Assembly (NCBI RefSeq): GCF_018100795.1
Contig: NZ_JAGJDY010000018.1
Span: 1 to 36,242 of the forward strand
From: Alteromonas sp. MMG017
GTDB taxonomy: Bacteria > Pseudomonadota > Gammaproteobacteria > Enterobacterales > Alteromonadaceae
Reading direction: 5' to 3'
Length of the DNA: 36,242 nucleotides
Shown here: positions 25,165 to 33,389 of the stretch, in pieces
Layout: each line of letters opens with the position of its first letter
Position numbering within the stretch: position 1 is the stretch's first letter
Notes under the pieces: generated by a model
Database searches by the model: none
Told to the model about the DNA's origin: nothing
Seen by the model: the letters and a program-made list of their open reading frames with translations, nothing else
Made by a program: the position numbers and the translations under genes

Positions 25165-25844
25165 TGGCAAGTGGGAATTCTAGAAGCATCACTACGAATC
25201 AAGAAGGTGTGCACGAAAAACTCGATGACTTAGTAAAGCGTTATAAGTCATCAGAAAACCAGCGTCCTATTGGCGAGCACACGCTGCTCGCCTTTAACGA
25301 AGCAACCGAATGGCTTGATGGGTTTACTGGCGATATTATATTGGACTCTTGCTGCGGCGTGGGTGAAAGCACAGCAAATATTGCTAAGGCGAACCCTGAG
25401 TGCCGTGTTATTGGATTAGATAAATCGGCGCAGCGGGTGGATAAGCATCAGCATTATTGTGCTGGGCAAGATAATTATCGGGTTATCCGCGCTGATGTGA
25501 ATGACTTTTGGCGATTGGTTCACAGGGCCAATTGGAAGGTGATCCAGCATTGCTTGTTCTATCCAAACCCGTATCCGAAGAAAGCCCAGGTTCAAAAACG
25601 CTGGCACGGAAGTGCAGCCATGGCAGATTTAATGGCCATTACCCCCAATATTGAAGTGCGTAGTAATTGGTTGGTTTATTTAATGGAATTTGCCCAAGCG
25701 GCTACGCATTACGGTTTGGTGTCTGATTTGACTGAAATCACGTCTGATAACGCCATGACCCCTTTTGAACGCAAATATCGCGCTAGCGGGCAACACTGCT
25801 GGTCGCTTAAGTGCTATTCAGAAGAGGCCGAAGGGGGCGCGTAG
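25164..25844 (+). CDS. TrmB-like tRNA (guanine-N7) methyltransferase paralogue
   Basis: A 226-residue SAM-dependent methyltransferase related to TrmB. The SAM loop is LDSCCGVGESTANIA (about 61-75), the acidic ligand is in IGLDKSAQRV, and the motif CLFYPNPYPKKAQVQKRWHGS corresponds to the TrmB DPWPKK...R region. The C-terminal substrate element TPFERKYRASGQ matches TrmB TRFERRG. The loop reads NPYPKK instead of DPWPKK, so this looks like a divergent paralogue and not the housekeeping enzyme. It is the third gene of the YadGH operon, with a one-base overlap. A role other than tRNA m7G46 formation is possible. Confidence 0.78.
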   Translation: MASGNSRSITTNQEGVHEKLDDLVKRYKSSENQRPIGEHTLLAFNEATEWLDGFTGDIILDSCCGVGESTANIAKANPECRVIGLDKSAQRVDKHQHYCAGQDNYRVIRADVNDFWRLVHRANWKVIQHCLFYPNPYPKKAQVQKRWHGSAAMADLMAITPNIEVRSNWLVYLMEFAQAATHYGLVSDLTEITSDNAMTPFERKYRASGQHCWSLKCYSEEAEGGA

Positions 25845-25871
25845 ATTGAGGCCGAGCATAGCTACCGGCGC

Positions 25872-26591
25872 CTAGTGATGTGGGGTATTCGGTTGTGGAG
25901 GGCTAAAGACATAGCCTTGTGCATACTGAATGGGCAGCTTATTCACGCTTTCAAGCAATAAATCCGTTTCAATATGTTCTGCTACCACGCTAATAGCGCG
26001 CGTTTGGCATAGTGCGAGCAAATTATCGACGTAATCTTGCACTGCATCATCTTGTTCATAGTGGCTTATCAAACCACCGGCTAATTTGATGCCCTTAATC
26101 GGCATATTCAATATTGCATTAATATTGCCTGGGTTTTCACCCACGTTATCTAAGAAAACCCCAAGTCCTGCCTCGGCGCTTCTTTCAACAAACGCTTGCA
26201 TTAGCTCTGGGTGGGTTAATGCACTGGCGGCACTTATCTCAATGCTGGCTCTTTCTGGGTTTGGGTAGTCTATCAAATGGGAAAGAAGCGTGTTAGTCAG
26301 GTTTTCGTTAAGTAAATCTCGCGCGCTAATATTAATGCTCCACGGCACTTGTACATGGCGAAAGTAACGAGCACTTTGGCAGAACATAGCTTCGGTAAGT
26401 GCTTTAACGTGTTGCTCGCGTTCAATTAAGTAGAGAAATTCACTGGGTAAGAAGGTTTTGTCTTCAGCGGTAATTAAACGAGCCAAGCACTCGTAACGCC
26501 ATACACGTTTAGACCTTAAATCCATGATAGGTTGGAAGTAGGGAACGATATTATTGATAGAAACGGTTTCACTTACGGCTCTTATTGGCAC
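25872..26591 (-). CDS. Degenerate EAL-domain protein
   Basis: A cytoplasmic EAL domain of about 239 residues with no other domain. It keeps EAL-type landmarks: YFQPIMDLRSKRVWRYECLARL, NISARDLL, IEISAAS and VVAEHIET. The catalytic DDFGTG loop reads LDNVGENPG and the KxD motif reads KLAG, so two metal-binding aspartates are missing. It is probably inactive as a c-di-GMP phosphodiesterase and may bind c-di-GMP or a partner instead, as degenerate EAL proteins like YdiV do. I prefer the GTG at 26591, which has AAAGG 7 nt upstream; a TTG at 26627 gives 251 residues but lacks a ribosome site. It is convergent with the methyltransferase gene. Confidence 0.82.
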   Translation of the reverse strand: MPIRAVSETVSINNIVPYFQPIMDLRSKRVWRYECLARLITAEDKTFLPSEFLYLIEREQHVKALTEAMFCQSARYFRHVQVPWSINISARDLLNENLTNTLLSHLIDYPNPERASIEISAASALTHPELMQAFVERSAEAGLGVFLDNVGENPGNINAILNMPIKGIKLAGGLISHYEQDDAVQDYVDNLLALCQTRAISVVAEHIETDLLLESVNKLPIQYAQGYVFSPPQPNTPHH

Positions 26592-26867
26592 ATTGCTGCC
26601 TTTATTTTTATTCGTATGTATAGGCAAAATATAGCACTACCCGTCATCATTTGAGAAGTTTAGGTTACTTCACTGTATTGATAGTGAATTATCACCACAG
26701 AATATCTTGTGCTGATACAGGGTCAAATCATTGGGATACGCTTGGCGTAGTGGGCAATCTGAGGTAAAGTTCGTGACCCTGAAAGTATTATGATCGCTTT
26801 CAGCGTAGGCAACGAAGTAGGGTTGTGTTTTCTTGAAAAAGAGTCATTTTAAAGTGAGGTCGGTTGA

Positions 26868-28496
26868 GTGGGTGAAGCGCAAGTTAGTCTAGAGCACTTG
26901 TTTAGGGTCTTTACCAAGCCTGAACACAAAGACTCAAAGATGGCTCAAATTGAACAGCATTTATCTGACAATATCTTAGATTTTTTGTCGCAGCACGTTG
27001 TTACCAAAAAAACTTCGCTAGAAGAAATTGAGAAAGATTTTAGTGATTCAAAAGTTCCTGAATCGCCAGAGTTTGTGTCAACCCATGCTGAAAGCTTGCT
27101 AGACAAACTGGTTGCCCATTCGGTAAATACCTATTCGCCTACGTTTATCGGTCATATGACCTCTGCACTACCGTATTTTCATTTGCCCCTGTCTAAGTTG
27201 ATGGTGGGGCTTAATCAGAACCTGGTGAAAATTGAAACCTCTAAGGCCTTCACGCCTCTTGAGCGTCAAGTGCTAGGTATGATGCATAACCTTGTTTATG
27301 ACGAATCCAAAGACTTCTACGACAATCACTTACACAGTGCTAAGCGTTCTTTAGGCGCCTTTTGTTCCGGTGGTACCATTGCCAATATTACCGCCTTGTG
27401 GGTAGCGAGAAATAAAATTTTGGGTCCGCAAGAGGGGTTTGCTGGTGTAGCAAAAGCAGGGCTGGCTGCGGCTTATCGTTTCCACGACATTAATCATCTT
27501 GGTGTTATGTGCAGTAAGCGTGGGCATTACTCCTTATCAAAAGCGGTTGATGCCTTAGGCTTAGGCCGCGATCAATTATTATCATTACCTGCACCGAATC
27601 AAACCCTCGACCCCGAAAAAGCGCTAGCCGCTGGTAAACGCTATCAGGAAGAAGGTAACAAGTTATTGGCCATTGTTGGCGTTGGTGGTACTACTGAAAC
27701 TGGGCATGTCGACCCGCTTCATGAATTGGCTGACGTAGCTAAAGAGCTAGGTTGCTGGTTCCATGTGGATGCTGCATGGGGCGGGGCAACCTTGTTTTCA
27801 TCGCAATATAAACATCGCTTAAAAGGCATAGAGCGTGCCGACTCGGTCACAATTGATGCCCATAAACAAATGTACGTGCCAATGGGTGCAGGTATGGCGT
27901 TATTCAAAAACCCTGAAGATGCCAATGCAGTGCGCCATCATGCACAATACATATTGCGTGCGGGCTCTAAAGATTTAGGTGCGACTACCCTTGAAGGCTC
28001 GCGTAACGGTATGGCCATGATGGTGTATTCTGCCATGCATATCTTTGGGCGCAGAGGCTATGAGCTGTTAATCGACAGAAGCATCGAAAAAGCGGGCACC
28101 TTTGCCGATATGATTGCGAAGCACCCAGACTTTGAACTGACCACATCGCCTACACTATCATTGCTGACTTATCGCGTTTGTCCAGCTGGCCTGCAAGAAA
28201 AGCTTAAACATGCAGATGAAGCCACTAAAGATAAGATTAACGAGAAGCTTGATAGGCTGACTGTAATTGTACAGAAGCAGCAACGGGAGGCGGGGAAGTC
28301 TTTTGTCTCTCGTACACGCTTGGAGGCGCCAGAATACCCCACCAACTGTATTACTGTGTTCAGAGTGGTGTTAGCAAATCCTCTTACCAGCACCCAAGAC
28401 TTGCGTAATATTCTTGAAGAGCAACATACTATTGCTACGAAAACGAAGTTGTATAAAGAATTGGTGAAGATGATAGAGACAATACCTGCGGCGTAA
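26868..28496 (+). CDS. panP: PLP-dependent aspartate 1-decarboxylase PanP
   Basis: A 542-residue group II PLP decarboxylase that makes beta-alanine from aspartate for pantothenate synthesis. The fold's landmarks are SGGTIANITALW (167-178), HVDAAWGGATLF (299-310) and the PLP lysine in DAHKQMYVP (Lys333). The length and the N-terminal extension match PanP proteins more than glutamate decarboxylases. The start is GTG at 26868, with TGAGGT about 7 nt before it. It converges on panC, with terminator 28551-28580 between them, and occupies the place of panD in E. coli. No panD is seen. A glutamate or tyrosine decarboxylase label is the alternative, but the pan context argues for PanP. Confidence 0.9.
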   Translation: MGEAQVSLEHLFRVFTKPEHKDSKMAQIEQHLSDNILDFLSQHVVTKKTSLEEIEKDFSDSKVPESPEFVSTHAESLLDKLVAHSVNTYSPTFIGHMTSALPYFHLPLSKLMVGLNQNLVKIETSKAFTPLERQVLGMMHNLVYDESKDFYDNHLHSAKRSLGAFCSGGTIANITALWVARNKILGPQEGFAGVAKAGLAAAYRFHDINHLGVMCSKRGHYSLSKAVDALGLGRDQLLSLPAPNQTLDPEKALAAGKRYQEEGNKLLAIVGVGGTTETGHVDPLHELADVAKELGCWFHVDAAWGGATLFSSQYKHRLKGIERADSVTIDAHKQMYVPMGAGMALFKNPEDANAVRHHAQYILRAGSKDLGATTLEGSRNGMAMMVYSAMHIFGRRGYELLIDRSIEKAGTFADMIAKHPDFELTTSPTLSLLTYRVCPAGLQEKLKHADEATKDKINEKLDRLTVIVQKQQREAGKSFVSRTRLEAPEYPTNCITVFRVVLANPLTSTQDLRNILEEQHTIATKTKLYKELVKMIETIPAA

Positions 28497-28550
28497 ACAT
28501 GCCCGCAAAGCTTTCATATAGAAATTTTTGTATTGAAGCTTTTATATTGA

Positions 28551-28581
28551 AAGCCCCCGCATGAATGCGAGGGCTTTTTTA
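28551..28581 (+). terminator. Rho-independent terminator after panP
   Basis: AAGCCCCCGCA and TGCGAGGGCTT pair with one mismatch around a TGAA tetraloop, and T6 follows at 28575-28580. It lies between the convergent panP and panC genes. The minus-strand side lacks a good T-run, so it mainly serves panP. Confidence 0.88.
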
Positions 28582-28618
28582 TTGGATGTGCGTTAGAGCC
28601 TGTTAGCTATAACTGACG

Positions 28619-29467
28619 CTATAATTTAATTTGGAGGTTATCGATAAGACGGGTATTACCCAGAAAAGCGGCCACCAAAATAACCAAGTGTTTGTCGGTT
28701 TGTTTCGCAGGTTTTAGGCTTTCGGCGTTAACAATATGAACATAGTCGTTGTTAAATCCTGAGTCGGTTAGGATATCTGCAAGGTCTGCCGCTAACGCTA
28801 CATAATTTCTTTCACCCGCTTCTATGCGTGCTTTTAGTGATTTCATTTCACTGTAAATAGTTGCTGCAGTATGACGTTGCTCATCAGTCAAGTAACCGTT
28901 ACGAGAGCTTAAGGCTAAGCCAGATACATCACGCTCTGTAGGAATGCCATGAATGTTCACGCCCATAGAAAGGTCGCGCACCATGGTGCGAATTACCTGT
29001 AACTGCTGAAAGTCTTTTTCACCGAAAAAAGCATCGTGAGGGTGAACCATGTTAAACAGTTTGCTCACTACCGTCGCTACACCGCGAAAATGCCCGGGAC
29101 GACTTGCACCACATAGAATATCCGAAATATCGGGTACTTCTACTACTGTTTGATGCTCAACACCGCCGGGATACATATCGCTAACGCTGGGTAAAAATAC
29201 GGCATCAACACCCGCTTCAATAAGCTTGGCTTTATCTTCTTTAATCGTGCGCGGGTATGCGTCTAAATCTTCGTTGACACCAAATTGCATAGGGTTAACA
29301 AAAATACTCACCACTACACGGGAGTTGTTCGCCTTGGCGCGTTTAACGAGTTTTAAGTGCCCATTGTGCAGGTTTCCCATTGTAGGAACAAACCCAACGG
29401 TGCTGCCACTGAATTTCCATTCAGTAGTTAGTTTTCGTAATGACGCAATGTCGTCAACAACCTTCAT
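28619..29467 (-). CDS. panC: Pantothenate synthetase PanC
   Basis: A 282-residue ATP-dependent ligase joining pantoate and beta-alanine. The nucleotide-binding signature is FVPTMGNLHNGHLKLV, with VVSIFVNPMQFG and FFGEKDFQQLQVI. SSRNGYL carries the KMSKS-like function of this family. The length equals E. coli PanC (283). It follows panB by 12 nt, with GAGG 8 nt before the ATG, so the two are one operon. Its beta-alanine would come from PanP, encoded convergently. Confidence 0.96.
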   Translation of the reverse strand: MKVVDDIASLRKLTTEWKFSGSTVGFVPTMGNLHNGHLKLVKRAKANNSRVVVSIFVNPMQFGVNEDLDAYPRTIKEDKAKLIEAGVDAVFLPSVSDMYPGGVEHQTVVEVPDISDILCGASRPGHFRGVATVVSKLFNMVHPHDAFFGEKDFQQLQVIRTMVRDLSMGVNIHGIPTERDVSGLALSSRNGYLTDEQRHTAATIYSEMKSLKARIEAGERNYVALAADLADILTDSGFNNDYVHIVNAESLKPAKQTDKHLVILVAAFLGNTRLIDNLQIKL

Positions 29468-29479
29468 ATTTAAACCTCG

Positions 29480-30274
29480 TTACTCAAAGCTGTGCTCGGG
29501 GGACGGGAATGCACCACTTTGTACTTCTGCAATATACTGCTGAACTGCCTTGCGCATATCGCCCGTCTCGGCAAGGTAGTTTTTTGAAAACTTCGGCATG
29601 TAATTGGCGCTAATACCAAACATGTCATGCATCACCAGTATCTGGCCATCTGTATCGTTTCCTGCGCCAATACCAATTACTGGTATGGTTAGCGCTTCGC
29701 TTACGGCCTTACCTAATGAAGACGGTACGCACTCTAGCACAAGTAGCTGAATACCTGCCGCTTCAAGCGCTTTAGCTTCTGCTAGCAGTTTTTCTGCTTT
29801 GTCTGCCTCGCGGCCCTGTATTTTAAATCCACCAAACACATGTACCGATTGAGGCGTGAGCCCTAAATGACCACATACAGGCACGCCGCGCAAATTCAAA
29901 CCCTGAATGGTCTCGCATAACCAGCTTCCACCTTCCATTTTAATCATGCTTGCACCAGCAGCCATGAGTTTGCCCGCGTTCGCATACGTTTGTTCTGGGG
30001 TGGCGTAGGACATAAACGGCATATCAGCTAATACGAAGGCACGTTCTGTACCTCGTCTTACGCTACGGGTATGATATTCAATGTCTTCAATCGTTACCGG
30101 TAAGGTGTCGCTTTCTCCCTGAAGCACCATGCCGAGCGAATCGCCAATCAGCAGTGCATCAATACCTTGCTCATCAAACATTTTTGCAAAGCTGGCATCG
30201 TAAGCTGTTAGTGAGGTAATTTTTTCGCCAGCTTGCTTCTTTTTAAGCAAGCCAGAAACGGTAATTTTCTTCAT
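29480..30274 (-). CDS. panB: 3-methyl-2-oxobutanoate hydroxymethyltransferase PanB
   Basis: A 264-residue TIM-barrel enzyme that makes ketopantoate from 2-ketoisovalerate and methylene-THF. Family motifs include SLTAYDASFAKMFDEQGID, GDSLGMVLQGESDTLPV with metal and substrate residues, GHLGLTPQSVHVFGGFKIQG and IPVIGIGAGNDTDGQILVMHDM. GGAAGG lies 6 nt upstream of the ATG. It lies 50 nt after folK and probably shares a transcript with folK and panC. Confidence 0.96.
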   Translation of the reverse strand: MKKITVSGLLKKKQAGEKITSLTAYDASFAKMFDEQGIDALLIGDSLGMVLQGESDTLPVTIEDIEYHTRSVRRGTERAFVLADMPFMSYATPEQTYANAGKLMAAGASMIKMEGGSWLCETIQGLNLRGVPVCGHLGLTPQSVHVFGGFKIQGREADKAEKLLAEAKALEAAGIQLLVLECVPSSLGKAVSEALTIPVIGIGAGNDTDGQILVMHDMFGISANYMPKFSKNYLAETGDMRKAVQQYIAEVQSGAFPSPEHSFE

Positions 30275-30324
30275 AGCAACCTTCCAGGGAAAGAATAATG
30301 GGGCGAACTATACGGATTTTGAAG

Positions 30325-30822
30325 CTAAATGGAAGCGCGCAGGCGTTTAAGACCATCAAGCGAGCACTTAGCAACCCAGTGTGAAATAGGTTTTCCGTCG
30401 GGCATAACCATAGATTGGGCTATTTCAAACAGAGGAACTAACACAAATTCCCGTTCAGACATGCCAATATGTGGCACGGTAAGATCAGGCGCAGAAATAG
30501 TTTGGCTGCCGTAAAGTAATATGTCCAAATCTAGGGTTCTCGCGCCCCAGCGTTGTCCTTTACGTTCTCGGCCAAAGTCATGCTCAGTTCGCTGTAACTC
30601 ACCAAGTAGCTTATGAGGCTCTAGGGTCGTTTCAATCAAGCATACTGCGTTAATATAATCGGGTTGGTCTTGCGGCCCCATGGGCTTACTGGAATACAGC
30701 GACGAACAGGTAAGTACGCGAGTGCCTTCAAGTAAACCTAATGCGATAAAAGCATCTTCAACGTGTTGTACAGGGTCGCCCAAATTGCTACCAATACCAA
30801 TATAAACGTGCTCTTTATGCAT
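30325..30822 (-). CDS. folK: 2-amino-4-hydroxy-6-hydroxymethyldihydropteridine pyrophosphokinase FolK
   Basis: A 165-residue folate-pathway kinase. The N-terminal YIGIGSNLGDP, SSLYSSKPMGPQDQPDYINAV, ERKGQRWGARTLDLDILLYG (catalytic Asp pair DLDILL) and VPHIGMSEREFVLVPL are all diagnostic. The start at ATG 30822 gives the normal length; a frame opening at 30876 runs through pcnB and is not needed. The gene overlaps the pcnB 3' end by 8 nt, which suggests coupled translation. Confidence 0.95.
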   Translation of the reverse strand: MHKEHVYIGIGSNLGDPVQHVEDAFIALGLLEGTRVLTCSSLYSSKPMGPQDQPDYINAVCLIETTLEPHKLLGELQRTEHDFGRERKGQRWGARTLDLDILLYGSQTISAPDLTVPHIGMSEREFVLVPLFEIAQSMVMPDGKPISHWVAKCSLDGLKRLRASI

Positions 30823-32209
30823 CGGTATTTCTCGATGCTGGGCGGCGTTTACGCTTTCTTGGTTTGGGGCCATCACCCTCTTGGCGACGTAGGTCGTTTA
30901 ACATTTTCTTTTGCTTGCCAGGTTCGCCATGCTGAAAATGTGTCCACCATTGGGCTAGTTCCAATAGGGCTCCGCCTTCAACTTGCCCGCGAACAAGCAG
31001 GAAATCGTAACCGGCACGAAATTTAGGATGGGTTAACAGCTGAAAGGCACGACGGCCAAAACGCTTAGGAAGGCGTTGCTGTAAAATCCAAATGTCGCGA
31101 ATAACCGTGGAGAAACGCTTAGGGATCATAATGCGTTGCGTCTGTTTCGCAATCACTTCAGTTGACGCAAGGTTGAATGCATCATGCGCGCTTAATCCAG
31201 ACTCTGCCTGCATAATTTGTGCGCGCTCTTCTAGCGGATACCAAAGCAATGCAGCATATAAAAATGCAGGTGTAACTCGTTGCTCGTTGTTGATTCTTTC
31301 ATCGGTATTTTGCAGTACTTTTCGTACAAACTGCATTTCACGACTATTTTCATCTTCGATAAACGGTGCAAGTTGCGGAAACAACGGTGCAATCAAGCCG
31401 TACTCACGAAGCATCATAAAGGTTTTCTCACCTTGACCAGATAAGAACAGCTTTAAGGTTTCTTCGAAGAGTCGAGCGGCTGGAATATTATTTAGCAAGC
31501 TCGCTAGCTGCTTAATAGGTGCTGCGGTGTCATCGCTTATACGCATTGAAAGCTTAGTCGCGAAACGCACAGCACGAAGCATGCGAACCGGATCTTCACG
31601 ATAACGCACTTCAGGATCGCCAATTAAACGTACTTCACGCTTTTCAATCGCTTCTAGGCCATTCGCAAAATCTTTTACGGTGAAATCAGCCACACTGTAG
31701 TACATGGCATTGAATGTGAAATCGCGGCGTTCGGCATCTTCTTCAATGCTGCCAAAAACATTATCTCTAACCAGTTGTCCGTGGGCATCTCGTTTTGACA
31801 CTGCTTTGTTCTTCGGTACTTCTTTCGCTTCAGGCTCTTCGGTGTGATGGCCACGGAAGGTTGCTACTTCTATCACTTCACGACCAAAAACAATGTGGGC
31901 TAGTCTGAAACGACGGCCAATCAAACGGCAATTTCTAAACAGCCCTTTAATTTGTTCCGGTGTGGCATTGGTGGCCACATCAAAGTCCTTGGGCTCATGC
32001 CCCATCAAAATATCGCGAACACAACCTCCGACCAAATAAGACTCGAAGCCTGCTCCGTTAAGGCGATACATGACTTTCAACGCATTAGGGCTCACGTCTT
32101 CGCGAGAGATGCCGTGCTCCCCACGAGTCATAACACGAGGCTCTAGTACATTGTCAGCGGTATGTTCCTTAGTAAAGGCTCGCTTAACAGAATTGAAAAC
32201 ACGATGAAT
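30815..32209 (-). CDS. pcnB: Poly(A) polymerase I PcnB, probable AUU/AUC start
   Basis: The nucleotidyltransferase adds 3' poly(A) tails to RNA and promotes its decay. Diagnostic motifs are YLVGGCVRDILMGHEPKDFDVATNATPEQ (catalytic Asps), FRNCRLIGRRFRLAHI, RRDFTFNAMYY and YREDPVRMLRAVRFATKL; the tail is Arg/Lys-rich. The first ATG (32131) gives 438 residues but leaves a 98-nt gap after gluQ and has no ribosome site. The frame stays open for 26-27 more codons up to ATT (32209) or ATC (32212), with GGAG at 32221-32224. The added peptide (HRVFNSVKRAFTKE...) resembles the E. coli PcnB N-terminus, whose gene starts at AUU. I annotate 32209; ATC three bases upstream is equally possible and aligns slightly better. 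Confidence 0.9.
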   Translation of the reverse strand: MHRVFNSVKRAFTKEHTADNVLEPRVMTRGEHGISREDVSPNALKVMYRLNGAGFESYLVGGCVRDILMGHEPKDFDVATNATPEQIKGLFRNCRLIGRRFRLAHIVFGREVIEVATFRGHHTEEPEAKEVPKNKAVSKRDAHGQLVRDNVFGSIEEDAERRDFTFNAMYYSVADFTVKDFANGLEAIEKREVRLIGDPEVRYREDPVRMLRAVRFATKLSMRISDDTAAPIKQLASLLNNIPAARLFEETLKLFLSGQGEKTFMMLREYGLIAPLFPQLAPFIEDENSREMQFVRKVLQNTDERINNEQRVTPAFLYAALLWYPLEERAQIMQAESGLSAHDAFNLASTEVIAKQTQRIMIPKRFSTVIRDIWILQQRLPKRFGRRAFQLLTHPKFRAGYDFLLVRGQVEGGALLELAQWWTHFQHGEPGKQKKMLNDLRRQEGDGPKPRKRKRRPASRNTDA

Positions 32210-32229
32210 GATGGTGAAGTCTCCGAAGG

Positions 32230-33321
32230 TTATAAAGGATGGCTATAATAAGTGGATTCGCGCTTGCCCACAATAATTTCGGCTATTTTAGGTACTAATT
32301 TCCTATCCCAGCGTGATATTGCCATAGTAAGCAGTTGTGCGGCATTTTCAAATTCGTTAGCGTGATAGTTACCTTGGCCTAAAAAAGACAGACCATTAAC
32401 GATATTTTCAAGCACATTTTTGTTGTTAATGGGCGCAGCATGGTTTTGTTTACTCAGCTTTCGCCCTGGTGACACTGCAGCAACCGGAATATGCCCATAG
32501 TGTGGCACATTGCAGCCTAATGAACGATAAACAGCGCGTTGAAGCGGGGTGACATCTAAAAGGTCGCTGCCTCGAATAATGTCTGTTACACCCTGATATT
32601 CATCGTCTAACGCTACGACAAAATTATAGGCGAAAAAGCCATCGCTGCGCTTAATCACTACATCTTCTGGTGCATTGCTTAACGGGTTCACTTCGCTTGC
32701 GCCTATCGAATTATCGTTGCTGTTACTATTGAAACTGCGTTTGACTCTGTGGTGTTTTGCTTCGACTAAGCCAGATGATGTTGAATGGGCTACAGAATTG
32801 ACTACTGATAGCGCCCCTGTCTTATCAACACTGCCCATAATACCGTCATCGAAGGCATCTAAGTGGCAATCAAGTTTTAATCGTATTGCTAAGCTACGGG
32901 TATCCGATGCTAATTCAGGTACTGCCTGAGCGGTTAGGCCTAGGTCTCGACAATAGTGGTTATCGTGCCCGCCGTTTGCTTTTATTTGTTTGCGAGTACA
33001 GGCACAAAAATAGGCTGATTTGTCTGCTAGTAGGCTATCAAGTTTTGCCTGATACCTTGCATGCTGCTGTTGTTGATATAAAACGGAACCATCCCAGTGA
33101 AGGCCATGGCATTCAAGGGTACGCAAAATGTCGCTGTCGACACCAGGTAAACATCGGGGTGCGTCAATGTCTTCCATTCGAACTAACCATTGCCCATTGC
33201 GATGACGTGCATCTAGGTAGCTAGCGAGCGCGGTAACTAAAGAGCCGAAATGAAGTTGACCGGACGGCGAAGGCGCGAAGCGGCCGACATATTGAGGTGA
33301 GGAGTCGATTTTAGATGGCAT
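32230..33321 (-). CDS. gluQ: Glutamyl-Q tRNA(Asp) synthetase GluQRS
   Basis: A truncated glutamyl-tRNA synthetase paralogue that glutamylates queuosine on tRNA-Asp. The HIGH-like motif is FAPSPSGQLHFGSLVTALA, the class I active site is VRMEDIDAPR, the zinc region is CACTRKQIK...HYC (106-124), and RKLSKQNH (287-294) is the KMSKS-like motif. The protein has 363 residues against about 300 usual. The excess is a Ser/Asn-rich insertion of about 55 residues at 164-219, just before VVIKRSDGFFAYNF. The family's zinc-ligand Tyr appears to be replaced by Asp120 or a nearby His. The gene lies between dksA and pcnB, as in E. coli. Confidence 0.93.
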   Translation of the reverse strand: MPSKIDSSPQYVGRFAPSPSGQLHFGSLVTALASYLDARHRNGQWLVRMEDIDAPRCLPGVDSDILRTLECHGLHWDGSVLYQQQQHARYQAKLDSLLADKSAYFCACTRKQIKANGGHDNHYCRDLGLTAQAVPELASDTRSLAIRLKLDCHLDAFDDGIMGSVDKTGALSVVNSVAHSTSSGLVEAKHHRVKRSFNSNSNDNSIGASEVNPLSNAPEDVVIKRSDGFFAYNFVVALDDEYQGVTDIIRGSDLLDVTPLQRAVYRSLGCNVPHYGHIPVAAVSPGRKLSKQNHAAPINNKNVLENIVNGLSFLGQGNYHANEFENAAQLLTMAISRWDRKLVPKIAEIIVGKRESTYYSHPL

Positions 33322-33389
33322 GAATAGAAATACTGTTACACACCTCTATAGTAAATACTATGAGGCGTGTAACTTACTACGTAGGTTTA

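Noticed and set aside
30823..30876. Longer folK reading from 30876
   Set aside because: The extra 18 residues lie entirely within pcnB and precede the conserved FolK N-terminus YIGIGSNLGDP.
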